NCBI RefSeq assembly: GCF_943734655.1
Contig: NC_071355.1
Coordinates: 71,323,449 to 71,387,448 of the forward strand
Length of the DNA stretch: 64,000 nucleotides
Direction: 5' to 3'
Source of the DNA: Sabethes cyaneus
Lineage: Eukaryota; Arthropoda; Insecta; Diptera; Culicidae
The notes under the pieces are model-generated. The model saw only the letters and a program-made list of their open reading frames with translations, was not told the origin of the DNA and did not search any database. How positions within the stretch are numbered: position 1 is the stretch's first letter; each line of letters starts with the position of its first letter. The translations under genes were made by a program, and so were the position numbers. Shown here piece by piece: positions 11,905 to 24,636 of this stretch.

Positions 11905-12075
11905 TTCCCCTCTAATTCTGCGCACCGCACATTTCAGTCAAAACTTCAAAAGTCCTGCAAATTTTTATCTTAATCGACACATCTAGGAAAACTCATGTAC
12001 ATAGAGCCATTCATTTGAGAACGCTACGGTTTTTAAGGGAAACATGCGGTGCGCAGAATTAGGAACCATGCGCAG
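11905..12075. repeat. Inverted/direct repeats of a CTAATTCTGCGCACCGCA motif
   Basis: CTAATTCTGCGCACCGCA near 11912 is mirrored by TGCGGTGCGCAGAATTAG near 12044. A shorter direct copy GCGCAGAATTAGG follows near 12070. This could be the two ends of a short inverted-repeat element of about 150 bp. No target duplication was identified. Confidence 0.4.
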
Positions 12076-12259
12076 AATTAGGTGCAATTCCGGTAAATTA
12101 AACAAACGTTACCAGTGGAAACATGACAATTACTAGGCATATTAAAAGCTTGCTGATGCGCTACAAAACACAACCTAAAATCAAATAAATCTGAAAATGA
12201 TATTTTTGATCAAATAAAGCTACTGCTGTGCTGAGCACTAGTAGTAAAACAAAGCCACT

Positions 12260-12790
12260 CTACTTTTCATCGTTTCTTGGATGGATTTAATAAATACTCC
12301 AAAAGTTCTTGTGCTGTTTTGACTCAAACACACGTGCGCTTTGAATTCACTAAAAAGCGACTATTTAAGCATTTTCTTGAAATCACACAATTTTCTGCTG
12401 TTTAGTTAGCCTAGATGCAGACCACGGTGGATTTTCCATACAACTGTGCACATTTTTTCCCTTCTTTCGGTTTCCATGTTGTTTGTTTACAAAATACAGC
12501 TATTTTGTTGAATGTCAAAAATACATAGGTGAAGCTAATAAAATTTCCGACACGTGGGCGCTAAGAACTTCCAAATCCGTCCACCAAGAGCACCACAATA
12601 TGAGCAAAAGTTTGTTCCAATTCCAAATGAAGCAAGCTTTAGTCAACAAACTAAAATGTTAGGAAATAACTAATTTTGCATTGTGTGTCATAAAAAAACA
12701 CTGATATTTTAAATAATTTGTGTTGGATAGGATGGTAATAGGCAATTACGACGAAGCGGCTACATACCCTATTGTCATGTTGTGGTTATG
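12260..12790 (+). repeat. Dispersed repeat W, copy 1
   Basis: Aligns along its length with 27130-27815, with shared words such as 'ACTCCAAAAGTTCTTGTGCTG' near the start and 'GGCAATTACGACGA' near the end. It is non-coding, and its class is unknown. Confidence 0.6.
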
Positions 12791-13089
12791 ATTGGGATCA
12801 ATGGTGGCCCCGACCATTGCTTTTTTACGGAAATGTACGAAAGTGGAATTAAATTGGTATGATACACTTTCATTGGCATGCAGCAACGGTTTATCTCTCC
12901 AAAAATTTCAATGATTCGCAAAATCCTGGAGCTTTCGAAGAAAGATCGAAGCATTTATACTGGTCTTATAACAGGACATTGTCTTCTTCTTGTTCTTACT
13001 TCTGGTGTGTGACAGCCCTTTGGCCATTCACATATGACGTATCGTACGTCAAAAAATGGCACAGCATGAACTCGCTATATCGCCAACAA

Positions 13090-16000
13090 TTATTCTTTAA
13101 ACTCTCTTGGATCTGCCTTTTTTTTTGTTGTTATATTTATCCAAGGGTATATCAATTTTTCGATTTCCTTCAAAAATTTAGTTACATTTTTCATTATTTC
13201 CGTATTTCTTGTCTCAAATATTTTTTGAATGTTACATATGCCATCTAGGTTGTACTTTTTCCTGATATTTGTGTATTTTGTGCATGCCAATATGAGATGT
13301 TTGGCATCTTCTATTTGGTCACATGTGTCGCATATGCAATCGCTTTCCAGATTCATTCTATATAAACCATATTTAGAATAGTCGTGACCGGAGAAAATTC
13401 TGTTTGGGGTACGAGTTTCTTCGTTATTGAGCTGTAGTTTCTTATGCCACGGATCTTTTTGAAGAGAGTTTTGCAGTGTAAAAAATTTTCTTCCCTTACC
13501 CAGTTCTGCTGTATAGTTGACATACCATTGTTGCGTTTGCTCGTCTGCCAGATTTCGAAAATACGATATTGCATCGTGGATCAACATTTTATTATTTATT
13601 GTTATTTCTTTGTGTATCGCTGCTTTCGCCAAAGTGTCTGCTAATTCGTTTCCCTTTATGTCCACATGACCAGGTATCCACTGTAATGTTGTATCTGTTT
13701 CTCGTGCAATCTGAAGTATGCTGTCTATCACTTCGTCTCTGACATTGTTTTGTTTAGCATTTTTAACCAATTCCAGTCCTGATTTGGAGTCTGTCATAAT
13801 AACCGCAGCTGATATCGAACTGTTCTGAATAAATTGCAGTGCAATGTGAATCGCTTCCAATTCGGCTGACATTATGCATACTGTGTTTTTCAGCTTTAAG
13901 GACAGTCTGGTGTTACTTTCTGCGTGGAAAATTCCTATACCGCACATGTCGTGCTGCTTAGACGCATCTGTGTAGAATATTTGTCTGCCAGCGTATTTAC
14001 CATGGATCAGTCCCAGCGTGAGTTGTTTTAGTACGATTTTTGACGTGACGCGTTTGCTCCACACTTCGCTTGATAAATCTATTTCGACTACAACCGAGTT
14101 GTAATTGTTGTTTGATATAACTTCCTTAGTCATATTGCAGAAAACGTGGTGATGTTCTTGTGTAACTTTCTCCAGATAAGAGTGTCGCTTCGATTCATCC
14201 ACGGGTATGCCAATGTTTTTTTCAGATTATGATATTTGTTTTTAACCAAGTATTTTCCTACCACGTAAAACCTTCGAAATTGCATCGGTTGTTGTGCAGC
14301 AATGGCTTGTAATGTATTAATTGGGGTGCTTCTTGTACAACCAGTTATTCTGCGTAAGCATTGGTTATTGATAACATTTAAAAAGTTTAAATTGGTTTTT
14401 GTTGTTGAGCTGTATATGGTTACTCCGTATTCTAAGAAGTTTCGTATCAGTCCGTTGCATATTATATTCAGGGTTTCCGGGTGTCCTCCATATCTTGTTC
14501 CACTAATTACTTTTATCATGTCGAGTCTTTGTATTGCTTTTTGTTTCAGTTCTCGTACGTGGCTGCCCAACCGGAAATATTTATCAATTAGCATACCCAG
14601 ATATCTGTGATGGCTAACTGTTTCTATTTGTTCTCCTCTGATGACGATCTGTAGTTCCTTATTATTTGCTTGAAAAATCATGGATTTAGTTTTACTGGGA
14701 TTGATGTCAAGGTTTAGACTTTGAGTCTCCAAAACGAATTTGTCTACAAATATTTGTGCTCGCTGTTTTACTTCCTCTAGATTTTTTCCCTCTATTAATA
14801 CTCCAAAGTCATCCGCGTACTGCACCAATGTGACTCCTTCGACTTTTATTTCATGAAGACTACTAGTGTACATATTAAACAGGGTCGGTGACAGTACGTC
14901 ACCCTGCGGTAGACCGTTGCTAATCGTCCTTTCTATAGATTCTTGACCTACTGCGAATTTTATTTTTCATTTTCTAAGGAAGGCAGAGAAATAACTTATG
15001 TATTCCGGAGGTGTTATTTGTACATAGAGTATTTCTTCTAATTTATCAATTTGCACTGCATTGAATGCATTTGTTAGGTCTATAAAAACCGCTGCTGCCA
15101 CTTTACCCGCTCTTTTAATTCGATAAATCTCATTAGATACAAAATTAAGGCAGTCGGTAGTTGATCGTTTCTTGCGAAACCCGAATGATAATGCTGGGAG
15201 CAGTTTTTCTTTTTCCAAGAAGCTCTGATATTCATTGAGTATTGCTGCATTTAGTGTTTTACTTAGACAGTTGATCATAGAGAGTGGTCTGACTCCCTCT
15301 ATAGATTCTGGACATTTGCCAGGCTTCGGGATGGCTATTACTTTAATAGTTTTCATAATCTCTGGAATTGCTCCAGTTTTCCAAATAGTATTTAGCTCTT
15401 TGATCATTAGGTGTTGTAATTTTTCAGGGATTATTTTCATTATCTCGTAAGATATACCGTCTGATCCGGCTGCCGAGTGCTTCTTTTTTGTAGCGAGGAA
15501 GGCGTCCCACTTTTCTTTGTTCAAAATTTCTCTGTGATTTGTATACTGTATCTGTGTACGATCTACTTCCTCTAATGGAAAATATTTGTCCATAAAGTTC
15601 AGAGCTAAAGCCTTATCTTCGTGTACTAGAATATTTTCTCTTTTGCATCTATTGCGGCCAGTTAATCGTTTGATATCGTTCCAAATTATTTTTGAAGGAG
15701 TCGTAGGGTCTATTGAGCTGGCAAATTCCTTGAATTTGTTTTGAGTGGCGATTTTTTTAATCTCGTGAACTTTGCTTCTGCTTTTTTAAGTTCTATTAGT
15801 TCCACTAAACCACTGGTTTTATTAAACTTTGCTCTGGCATTATTTTTTTCATTCCACGCTTTTTCTACTTCGTTGTTCCACCAAAATTTTGGTTCATGCC
15901 TGTTCTTTTGCCTAGCCTTTTTGATGATTTTTTGTATTTGGGATTGTATGTCACTTATATTTTCCACTGCATCAATACTGATTTTGGAAATATTTTCCTT

Positions 16001-16720
16001 TATCTTTTTCTTGTTTATAAAGTACTCTGCTCTCTTCTTGTCGCTGATAACTATCGTCGTTTCTATCGCTAAATGTCGGCTGCCGATACCATAATCTAAC
16101 ACATGCATCGTCGTGTCCTGATATAATACTGCCGTAGTCATTACTAAATCTATCGAAGTAGCTTGTTTGTTTATTTCTGCTGGAATGAATGTATGTTGTC
16201 CTTCGTTCAGTATCAAAAATTTGGTGTCATTCACAATCTCCATTATGATGGACCCCTTCCGATCAGTTTTGCGTTTGTCCCACACAAAATGGTGCGCGTT
16301 AAAGTCGCCTCCTATTATCGCTTTTCGGTGCTGTTTTAATCGGTCCATGATTTGTATCAAGTTGTTTTTTAGATCCGTTGTATTTATAATTGGGGATATA
16401 TATATTGAGACAATTAAGATATTAGGATTAACGATCTCCCTCGCAACACATTGTATGCAATCGAACTTCGGCAATTTATATTCTTTGGACTTATATTCTT
16501 TTTTCATGATTATTGCTGCTCCTCCATATCCGTCGTCTCTTGAATCTAGAAACGTAAAGTGATTTGGTATATTATATTTCTTTACCTGTGCTTCTTTGCT
16601 CCATGTTTCCGATAGAAGTGCGATGTCGTATTTTCCAACTATCATTTGTCTAGCAAGTTCGTCTTTGTTCTTCTCCAAGCTTTGAATGTTGCATTGAAAT
16701 ATCTTCATTTCGGTACTCAT
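13090..16720 (-). pseudogene. LINE ORF2 pseudogene: endonuclease, reverse transcriptase, RNase H
   Basis: Starts at ATG 16720. The order is an APE-type endonuclease (QCNIQSLEKNKDEL, GDFNAHHFVW; 16720 to about 15710) and then reverse transcriptase (SFGFRKKRSTTDCLNF, YADDFGV; about 15593-14130). RNase H follows (FYTDASKQ, TDSKSGLELV, WIPGHVDIKGNELADT; about 14200-13090), and last a Cys/His-rich tail. Breaks: a frameshift between 15710 and 15593, a stop codon at about 14967 within the reverse transcriptase (the same frame continues afterwards), and a second frameshift between 14202 and 14130. The start codon overlaps the ORF1 stop in the pentamer TAATG. No functional enzyme can come from this copy. 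Confidence 0.85.
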
Positions 16721-16983
16721 TACAAATCCATTTCTGTTTCTGGAAAAGTCATTGACTGACTTATAAGATCATTTTCGCTGTTATTGTGATTTTCTGATCC
16801 TTTGTTTATATTTCCGAACTTCTTAGGTTTTCCGCCGTTGTTTAGCTGTTGGTGGATGTCTTCTTGACGTTGTTTTTCAGTCTGCTTTGCCCAACGATCG
16901 AATTCCGTGGCTTGGTATTTATTGAACAGAGCTACGCCGTGCTGCTCGGGTTCATGTTCCGTTTTTTTCTTCTTATCTTTTTA

Positions 16984-19009
16984 CCTTTGTTATACTATAT
17001 AACAAAGGTTTAGGAATTGGTCGAAAAACACGAAGTCGATCTGAGGCCCGGAGGGCCGTGTCACATATACCAATCGATCAGGTTCGACGAATGAGCAATG
17101 TCTGTGTGTGTGTGTGTGTGTATGTGTGTATGTGTGTGCGCTTCAATTTTCAATCGCCTATTTCTCGGAGATGGCTGAACCGATTCGTCTGCTATAACTT
17201 TTATTTGAAAGGTATTTTTACCTAGTATATCACTATTAAACGGTTTCGTGGTCTGACTTTTAGTTTAAAAGTTATAAGCAAAAATGTGAAAATTACGTGA
17301 CACGGTTTTCTCCGGGACCACATAACCGATTTCATCGATCTTAGTACCAAATGAAAGCTCTCACTATTGCTAAACTTCACGCCAATTTTTATTGATAACA
17401 AACAAGTGGTTTAAGAGTTATGCTTAAAAAACCAGTTTTGACAAGGTTCAAATGATCGCCTGTTTCTCAGAGATGGCCAAACCGATTTACGTGCTATTAG
17501 TTTCATGTGGCAGGTAATATAGCCGGATAGATCACTATTGAATGGTTTTTTGATTGGATCTTTAATTTGAAAGTTATGAGTAATTCAATACACCACACCA
17601 AAATTAACTATAATTTATAATGATTTTAACCAAGAAAAATAACCTAATTTCAATTATTTCAATATCAAACGAGAGGTTTTCACACTACGAATATATATGC
17701 AAAATTTCATAACAATTGGTTTTACCGGTCAAAAGATATTAACCCTCGAACACTCGCGCCAACTTTTGTAACACAGTTACTCGCGCGCACAATAGCCCAA
17801 AACCAAAGAAAACGTGCGCACTAGAGTTTTGACTAGGAAAACTTGGTTTTAAGTTTATCGAACCTTTGGAAGAGTTTCTTAAAATTGAAAGCTCTATCGT
17901 CTGGTAGAATTTGAATTTTGATTAATCCCCCTAAAAGTGAAACAAAAAAATTATTTTCCTTCAGTTTCAATATAACACATTGATGTGTTCTGCAAAGTTT
18001 TAGAGCATATTATTACAAGAAATTTTGCTGAAGACAGTAACCTTCTATCTCTTCAACGAAGAGATCTTATTTATTGTATATGAATTTCAAAAATCAGTTT
18101 TTCTATTTTAGCTCTTTTTGTAATTGTTGTATGACTTTTTCATGTATTACAAAGTTGTATAAATAATAAAAATACACAACTTTGCTGAATATAGTATACC
18201 TCTATGTTTGCTTGTTTACGAACTGTAGAACTTTGATTATAAAAAATACCCTGATTTTGACCCCGAATTACTCGACTACCAACAGATGGATACATTTTAA
18301 ACATTTTACATTTGCTGGTAGTTTTGCTGCACACAGACACCATTTTTCCATATGAAGAAACGAAAGAAAATTCCAGTTGGGGCCAATTGCGGTACACCTC
18401 ACATGCTACTTGCTTCGTTTCTGTGATGTCGGATTTTGCTAATCTATTTTGCTAACAATTTAAAGTATTAATGCATTGAATAATTCTGACATTTTGCTCA
18501 TAACAAGTTTATTGAAGAATATACGTTAGAATATACGTAACATACGATTTGTAACTATATAACAATATGGCATTCAAAAACCTACATATGGTGTACAAAA
18601 TACAACAACGTGAGTAACCGAAGGTTCATAAAAATTGATGAAATTTATTCAAGAAAACTTTATTGTTGTGAATCAAATAGAATGGCGTTACATGAAATTA
18701 TGCATGGTTCAAAAATCTATTAACTATAGACCTTTACTACGCAATGTATACGTTAAAGAATAATATTTCATCTTACAACTTACTTTTACTTGCACTTACC
18801 CTCATTAGTAACAACTTACTCAGCAATTTCATGAGAAAAGAAACTATCAAAATTTATAAGTGCTTCTGTGCTTCTATCTGGTTCAAATTTTGTAAACTTA
18901 TTCAATTTCCAAAAATTTCATGTAAACCAAACGTGTCGATTTCTATCTCAAATTGCAAGTAAGACTGTATAACAAAGGTTCCTTTCACCACTGGGTGGAT
19001 TAAATCAGG
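16984..19009 (+). mobile_element. M-family repeat, near-complete copy M1 (about 2.0 kb)
   Basis: One end is CCTTTGTTATACTATATAAC followed by AAAGG. The other is GTATAACAAAGG plus about 30 bp ending GGGTGGATTAAATCAGG. Both ends are shared with M2 at 22941-27075, which defines the element. It lies in ORF1 of the LINE, and the LINE reading resumes on both sides. Inside are a (TG)n run near 17103-17142, phrases about 'GATGGCTGAACCGATTCG', and an AT-rich internal part. No protein frame is seen. The transposition mechanism is unknown, and the target duplication cannot be read because the flanks are A/T runs. Confidence 0.7.
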
Positions 19010-19494
19010 TTTTTGTCATTGTGTTTGATCAAAGTATCTGCGATATTGACCTCTTCTACTGGGCGTTTCATTTTCAGCGTCTTATATTGATTCGTGTCTC
19101 TGGTCTTGAAGTTTCCTGCTGTCATCTTAGCGTATGAATCAGCCAATGTTGGGAATTCCGTTAAATTGTTAAGTAATTCGTACCGGTTTTGTGTTAGAGT
19201 AGGGTTCATTTCTTTTGCTTCGAGATATGTCATATTGGTTTTAGCCATGATGGTTTTAATATTTCTTTGACGTGCCCATTCTAGGCATACATCTACGTCG
19301 GTTGTACAATGCTTTCCAACTGTTTTACAGTACAGGCACGTTTTAATGTTAGTGCAATCAGAACGCTCTACGCCTTCGTGCTGCTTGGTACAAATTTCAC
19401 ATCTGCGGTAAGATCTACCTCAAAACTAATATAAGTAATTATATAATCTAGCCGTATCAACCTACCGTATGTAAATTAAAACAATATTAACATT

Positions 19495-19798
19495 TTTTTT
19501 TTTGTTGATTGAAACCAGTAGCCTAGTTTATTTTTGTTTTTAGTTTAATGTTAAGCTTATTTTTTATTTTTGAGCCCCTTAAAAGGAATCATAAATTCCA
19601 CTGGGTGCTCATTGTGTAATAAATTAGTAATTATACCTCTTTTGTAAATACCTCAGCTATAAATTTGTGTTTAGTTTGTTCGCTGTCCAGTTTTTTCCTA
19701 CTAGCTGAGGTCTGTAAGTGTCCGATACCAGGGGGCTCTCTGTGTGAGCTTTTTGGTAACGGGGGTGTGTGGAGGGTTAAAAAAAAAAAAAAAAAAAA
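19495..19798 (+). mobile_element. Short poly(A)-tailed retro-insert in the LINE ORF1
   Basis: Ends in a 20-base poly(A) tail (19779-19798) after 'GGTAACGGGGGTGTGTGGAG'. A second copy, reverse-oriented, is at 46861-49115, where it has a clean 6-bp target duplication. This fits a LINE-mobilised SINE or a 5'-truncated LINE 3' end. No coding sequence is recognised. The left limit is approximate. Confidence 0.65.
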
Positions 19799-20450
19799 GT
19801 GTTAGTTTTGTGACCATAACGTAAGCAATTGTGACATAGTATCGGTTTGTTGACAAACGGTAGGACTTTGTTTATGCAGCAGTATAATTTAACCTCGTCA
19901 GGTAATTTATTTGAACGGAATGTGATGCTGATTCGGTTGCTAGGAATTTTTACTTCGTCGACATATCGATTCAATCTGTAGATGTTGAGAATCGGAACTT
20001 CACAGGTTATGTTTTCTTGGATTTCTGGTATTGTCATATCATTTGGATCTCCTGCAATCACGCCGGTGATTGAGATAAAGCTTCGTGGAATGTAAATCTT
20101 ATAGTTGCGTTCCTTAATCGTTTTATCATCTTGTATTTGGTTGGCTACAGTGTAGTTCTTGACAAATATCAGCAGCTTCTTTCTTCCTAATGGTCGCATA
20201 TTGATCACATTTTCTCTGTATTCAGCAGATTTACATAGCAATTTTCCCAATGATAGCTTGTTGATCTTATCTCCGTTTTCGTAATCCAGCAGTTCTGCGA
20301 TAAGGCGAAAGGGTCCAACATCTGTATGATGATATTCATACTTGATATATTGTTTTTTCACCGGAATACCACCGGACGCTCCGGGGTCAGGCGGTGGTTG
20401 ATTCATTTCGAGGTTAGGTCTGACGACCTGTAAAACGAATTATATTTTCC

Positions 20451-21636
20451 ACTAGTATTATTTGTTTTCTATTATTATAATACACTATTGTATTCAAAAA
20501 GAACAAGGATTTTGATGCGAAAGGAAGATTGGGCGATAACGAATAAATTTTCTTTTAAACCACTTATGAGTAACCGTCGAGAACTGTACTGTTCGGAAAC
20601 ATGCGGTCGAATGCAGGACATTGTCCGAACCGCTATCATCTGAACCTTATAGGGAAACTTCAAGGGGGTATATGTCGAATTTGTGGTTTATAAAAAAGAC
20701 TTGGATAGCCTGTTATGCCGATGTCCGGCAATATTTAATTAAAGATTAAGGTTCTTCGACAGAGAGCTGTTAACTTAGAACCCCTGATATTTGGAGAACA
20801 ACCCCTAACGCAGTAGTGCACTTCATCCGGAGTGCACCACCAGACTGGACAAATGCTATTGGGGACTAATGACAATCGCTTCTAATGGTGGTGCGTTTGC
20901 ATCCTTAATATACAAAGATAAACACGTTATTATTGAGAACCAGCATCCGCTGAGGAATGGCCTGATATTCATATGACTAAAAGGTTCACCAAGGAACAAG
21001 CGGTTTCAAACATAAATAGCGTCAGAGATTTTTTTTCTTAACAAACTACAAGGTATGCAGCCCTAAGGGTTGTACGAAACGGTGACGTAGGACTATATCA
21101 GATTTAGTAGTATAAGTCCTCCTTAACAAAAAAATCAGATCATGAGATCAAAGACTAATGTAAACTGCATTTCTGGCATACATATGTTTATAAAAATCAT
21201 TGTTCAAGCGAAAGTTTAAAAGAGAAGAGCGAAATATTCAGATTAAATTTTTTATTAAATGCAATAGTGGATTTGAGAATACGTGGAGGGGGGTTCATAA
21301 GTTCAACGCCTGCAACCATTGAGACATAGAGATTTCTTTTAAAAATCACCATCACAAAGGTTGAAATAGTACTGAATGACCAGCCCACAGATTATTGTAT
21401 TTAATATGATTATGCGTAGCTTGACATATTTCAATAATCTTACTTTAACTCACTTGTGGCCTTTAAAAGGACCATTGGCTTCAAATAACATTGAAGCTAA
21501 AGCACGTTCAGCGCGAATACGCGCAACAGGTGCGTAAGTTAGTGGCGTCGATTCACTGTCTCTTGCTCCCAGAAGATTTTACTAGTTTACTTTCACAGCT
21601 CACCACTTGTTACATAGCAGAAAATATAGCACATAC
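20451..21636. other. No gene seen
   Basis: Includes the 5' flank of the LINE and unassigned sequence. No frame longer than about 65 codons and no recognised repeat. Confidence 0.45.
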
Positions 21637-21812
21637 GCAAAAATTTCTGTTTTATTCGTATGAGAGTCTTTATCCTTCTATCATATCAAACCATCATAAA
21701 ATAAATTCATGCCTCCAAAAACCTCCACATGCCAAATTTGGTTCCAGTTGTTTGATTAGTTCTCGAGTTTTGACGAAAGTTGTGTTTCATATGTATAGGA
21801 ATTTCCTCTCTA
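21637..21812 (+). mobile_element. Helitron-family fragment
   Basis: Contains one to two of the about 145-bp Helitron units ('CCACATGCCAAATTTGGTTC', 'GATTAGTTCTCGAG') without either terminus. Old and diverged. Confidence 0.6.
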
Positions 21813-21956
21813 CGTCCTTCATAAAATTGCTTTCTATCCTCTCTCTTTAGAATTGCTGGTCATTTTATCTATCTAACGACATATAAATTGTTCAGTTTCG
21901 TTCAGTAGTTAAATAGTTATTGATTGAAGTTTCTGGTGCGTCTTAGTGGATTACGA

Positions 21957-22073
21957 AACCTGGAATTAAATAAAAAGAAAACTTATCCAATTTAATTTTA
22001 CTATGTATACATGTATATATAATACATAGTAGAATTAAATTGGATAAGTTTTCATTTTGTTTAATTCCAGGTT
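21957..22073. repeat. 117-bp near-perfect palindrome
   Basis: Arms of 52 bp (21957-22008 and 22022-22073) differ at about four positions, with a 13-base centre. The outer word is AACCTGGAATTAAA. It could be a tiny foldback MITE. No clear target duplication. Confidence 0.75.
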
Positions 22074-22931
22074 AGCAGCTATTACCATTTGAAATCTTTC
22101 ATTCAAACGTTACACTTCTATTTTCGTTTTCACAAAGTACTGTGGGACTGGGTGTCCCAGTATAGTAACCAAAGACGTAGTCATACGTCAAAATGTCGGT
22201 AGCACAGAAAGAAAAACAAACAAGGTTTAAACAAGATCTGAAATTTAATGACTTTTGTTCATATAATTGCGATATATTGATATACAAACAATGCCTACCC
22301 ACACTCTTGAAACTCCCCAAAACCTGAACTAGAGGAGTGGTAACAAACCTTTCATAGCATGATTTTGCTTGAACAAATCACGATCAAATTTCTATTCACG
22401 AAACAGTCTACCAGATAAATCATTTGAAACTAGATTATTAAAATCTGTTAAGTCAATTTATTATTGAAATATGTTAAATTTGGAATTAAAAGCACTAAAA
22501 TAAAAAGAGCTTGCTAATGTTGGGCCGCCTTGGTTGGGTTCGCCTGTTCAAATTTGATTCTGCTCGTTTTACTTTACCTGTCCAGACCAACCCGGTAACA
22601 ATGTGACAGCTCCCATACTAATTAAACGTACCTAAAACTGCTGGTTCATGGTTCACGACAGATGTTTGAAAGCGGCGTAAATAACGAAGAAAGAGTTTAT
22701 CATCATTTGTTTTGGCAAAAAATCCCTTGTGCATATGAGATCTGAATTGGTTTATTATTTCAATAGAGTATTTTACGAACTGACAATATTGCGGTTATTT
22801 ACATAAATTTTCATCCTGTTGCGGCGGTAACCCGCATCGTCAATCACCGCAAAGAGAACAAGGAAAGGTGGCCAAATATTTTTTGGTTTATATGTGCAAT
22901 TGTTACTGATGCTTTAGCAACTAAAAATACA
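22074..22931. other. No gene seen
   Basis: AT-rich. No supported frame or repeat copy. Confidence 0.45.
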
Positions 22932-23328
22932 TAAAAAAAAACCCGATTTAATCCACCTAGTGGTGAAAGGAACCTTTGTTATACGGTCTTACTTGCTATT
23001 TGAGATAGAAATCGACACGGCTTCGGAACATAATTCATCTATTGGTTATCGTTACGCAGTGCGTTGGTTTACATAAAATTTTTGAAAATTGAATAAGTTT
23101 ACAAAATTTGATCAAAATAAGAACACTTTTAAATTTTGATAGATCCTTTTTTCATGAAATTGCTGAGTAAAGATAAGTAAGTTATTATTAATCTGTTGTT
23201 ATTAATCTGAGCAAGTGCAAATAAAAGTAAGTTGTAAGAGGAAATCTTATTCTTTAACATATACATTGTTTAGTAAAGGTCTAGTTTATAGGTTTTTGAA
23301 CTATGCATAGTTTGCTGTAATGCTATTC

Positions 23329-23655
23329 CACAGAGAACAGACATCCATTTACGAACAAATTTTTTGGGAATTGTTGGATAAAATTTCAAATTAAAATCAC
23401 CTAATATGCTAGCGTCACCACCACTATAGTTTCCCAACTAAATGATTCTTTTGATTTGCACACTGACAACCTTTGGCTCCTCTGGCGCTAGTTTATATGG
23501 ACTATAAGCGTTATGCTAGCGCCAGAAGCTAGCTGTTGTGAGTTTAGTGTAGAATTTTATGCGCCTTCAGCGACATCATCACTATAGTTTCCCAACTAAT
23601 TTGACATAAGTTTTATCCAAGTGGGGACCTTTTGCTTGGATGTCTGTTCTCTGTG
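23329..23655. mobile_element. 327-bp MITE with CACAGAGAACAGACATCCA ends
   Basis: Perfect 19-bp terminal inverted repeats, flanked by GCTATTC on both sides (23322-23328 and 23656-23662). The matching part of M1 near 18680 lacks the insert. The 7-8 bp duplication suggests a hAT- or P-like source transposase, which is inference. It contains two direct copies of 'CACTATAGTTTCCCAACTAA'. Confidence 0.8.
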
Positions 23656-24636
23656 GCTATTCTATTTGAATCACATCAGTAGAGTTTTCTTGTATAATTT
23701 TCATCAATTTTTATTAACCTTCGGTTACTCACGCTGTTGTATTTGATACAACACGTGTAGGTTTTCCAATGCCATATTGTTATAAAGTTACAAAACGTTG
23801 TTTAACTAACGTATATTCTTCAACAAACTTATTGTGCGCAAAATGTCATAATTATTCAATGCATTAATAATTTAAACTGTTGGGAAAATGTATGCAGCAA
23901 AACTATCAGCAAATGTAAAATGTTTAAAATGTATCCGTCTGCTGGTAGTCGAGTAATTCGGAGTCAAAATTGGGGCATTCTTTATAATCAAAGTTCTACA
24001 GTTCCTAAACAAGCAAACATACAGGTATACTATTTTCAGCAAAGTTGTGTATTTTTATTATTTGTATAATTTTGTAGTACATATAAAAGTTATACAACAA
24101 TTACAAAAAGAGCAAAAATAGAAAAACTGATTTTACAAATTCATATACAATAAATAAGATTTTTCTATCTTCGCTGCAGAGATAGAAGGTTACAGTCTTC
24201 AACAAAATTTCTTGTAATAATATGTTCTATAACTTTGCAGAACACATCAATGTGTTATATTGACACTGAAGAAAAATAAATTTTTTATTTCACTTTTAGG
24301 GGGATTAATCAAAATTTAAATTCTACCAGACGATAGAGCTTTCAATTTCAAGAAACTCTTACAATGGTTTAATAGACTTAAAACCAAGTTTTCCCAGTCA
24401 AAACTCCCTTGCACACGTTTTCTTTGGTTTGGGACTATTTTGCGCGCGAGTAACTGTATTACAAAAGTTGGCGCGAGTGTTCGAGGGTTAATATCTTTTG
24501 ACCGGTAAAACCAATTCTTATGAAATTTTGCATATATATTCGTAGTGTGAAAACCTCTCGTTTGATATTAAAATAATTGAAATTAGGTAAATTTTCTTCG
24601 TTAAAATCATTCTAAATTATTGTTAACTAGCTGACC

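Larger units (their letters stand above)
16720..20406 (-). pseudogene. LINE ORF1 (nucleocapsid-like) pseudogene in three pieces
   Basis: The N-terminal piece (20406 to about 19800) ends in the first zinc knuckle (CHNCLRYGHKTN). The middle piece (about 19420-19000) has two further Cys/His clusters (CEICTKQHEGVERSDC and CLYCKTVGKHC) and ends at an inserted M element. The C-terminal piece (about 16983-16722) is Lys/Gln/Asn-rich and ends in a TAA overlapping the ORF2 ATG. In this LINE group ORF1 binds the element's RNA. The residual sequence at 19424-19494, between the middle piece and the retro-insert, was not assigned. Confidence 0.75.
12850..20450 (-). mobile_element. Degraded I-type LINE (ORF1 + ORF2), near full length
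   Basis: Reading on the minus strand the order is ORF1 (from 20406), ORF2 (from 16720), and a 3' UTR past 13090. ORF2 carries endonuclease, reverse transcriptase and RNase H. ORF1 carries three CCHC-type knuckles. This combination places it with the I/LOA-like, RNase H-bearing LINEs. It is dead: ORF1 is broken by an M copy (16984-19009) and a poly(A) retro-insert (about 19495-19798), and ORF2 has two frameshifts and one stop. The exact ends were not resolved, and the limits given are approximate. Confidence 0.7.

Noticed and set aside
15235..16562. Plus-strand frames over the I-type LINE
   Set aside because: Shadows of the minus-strand endonuclease/reverse transcriptase, rich in Phe/Ser from reversed codons.
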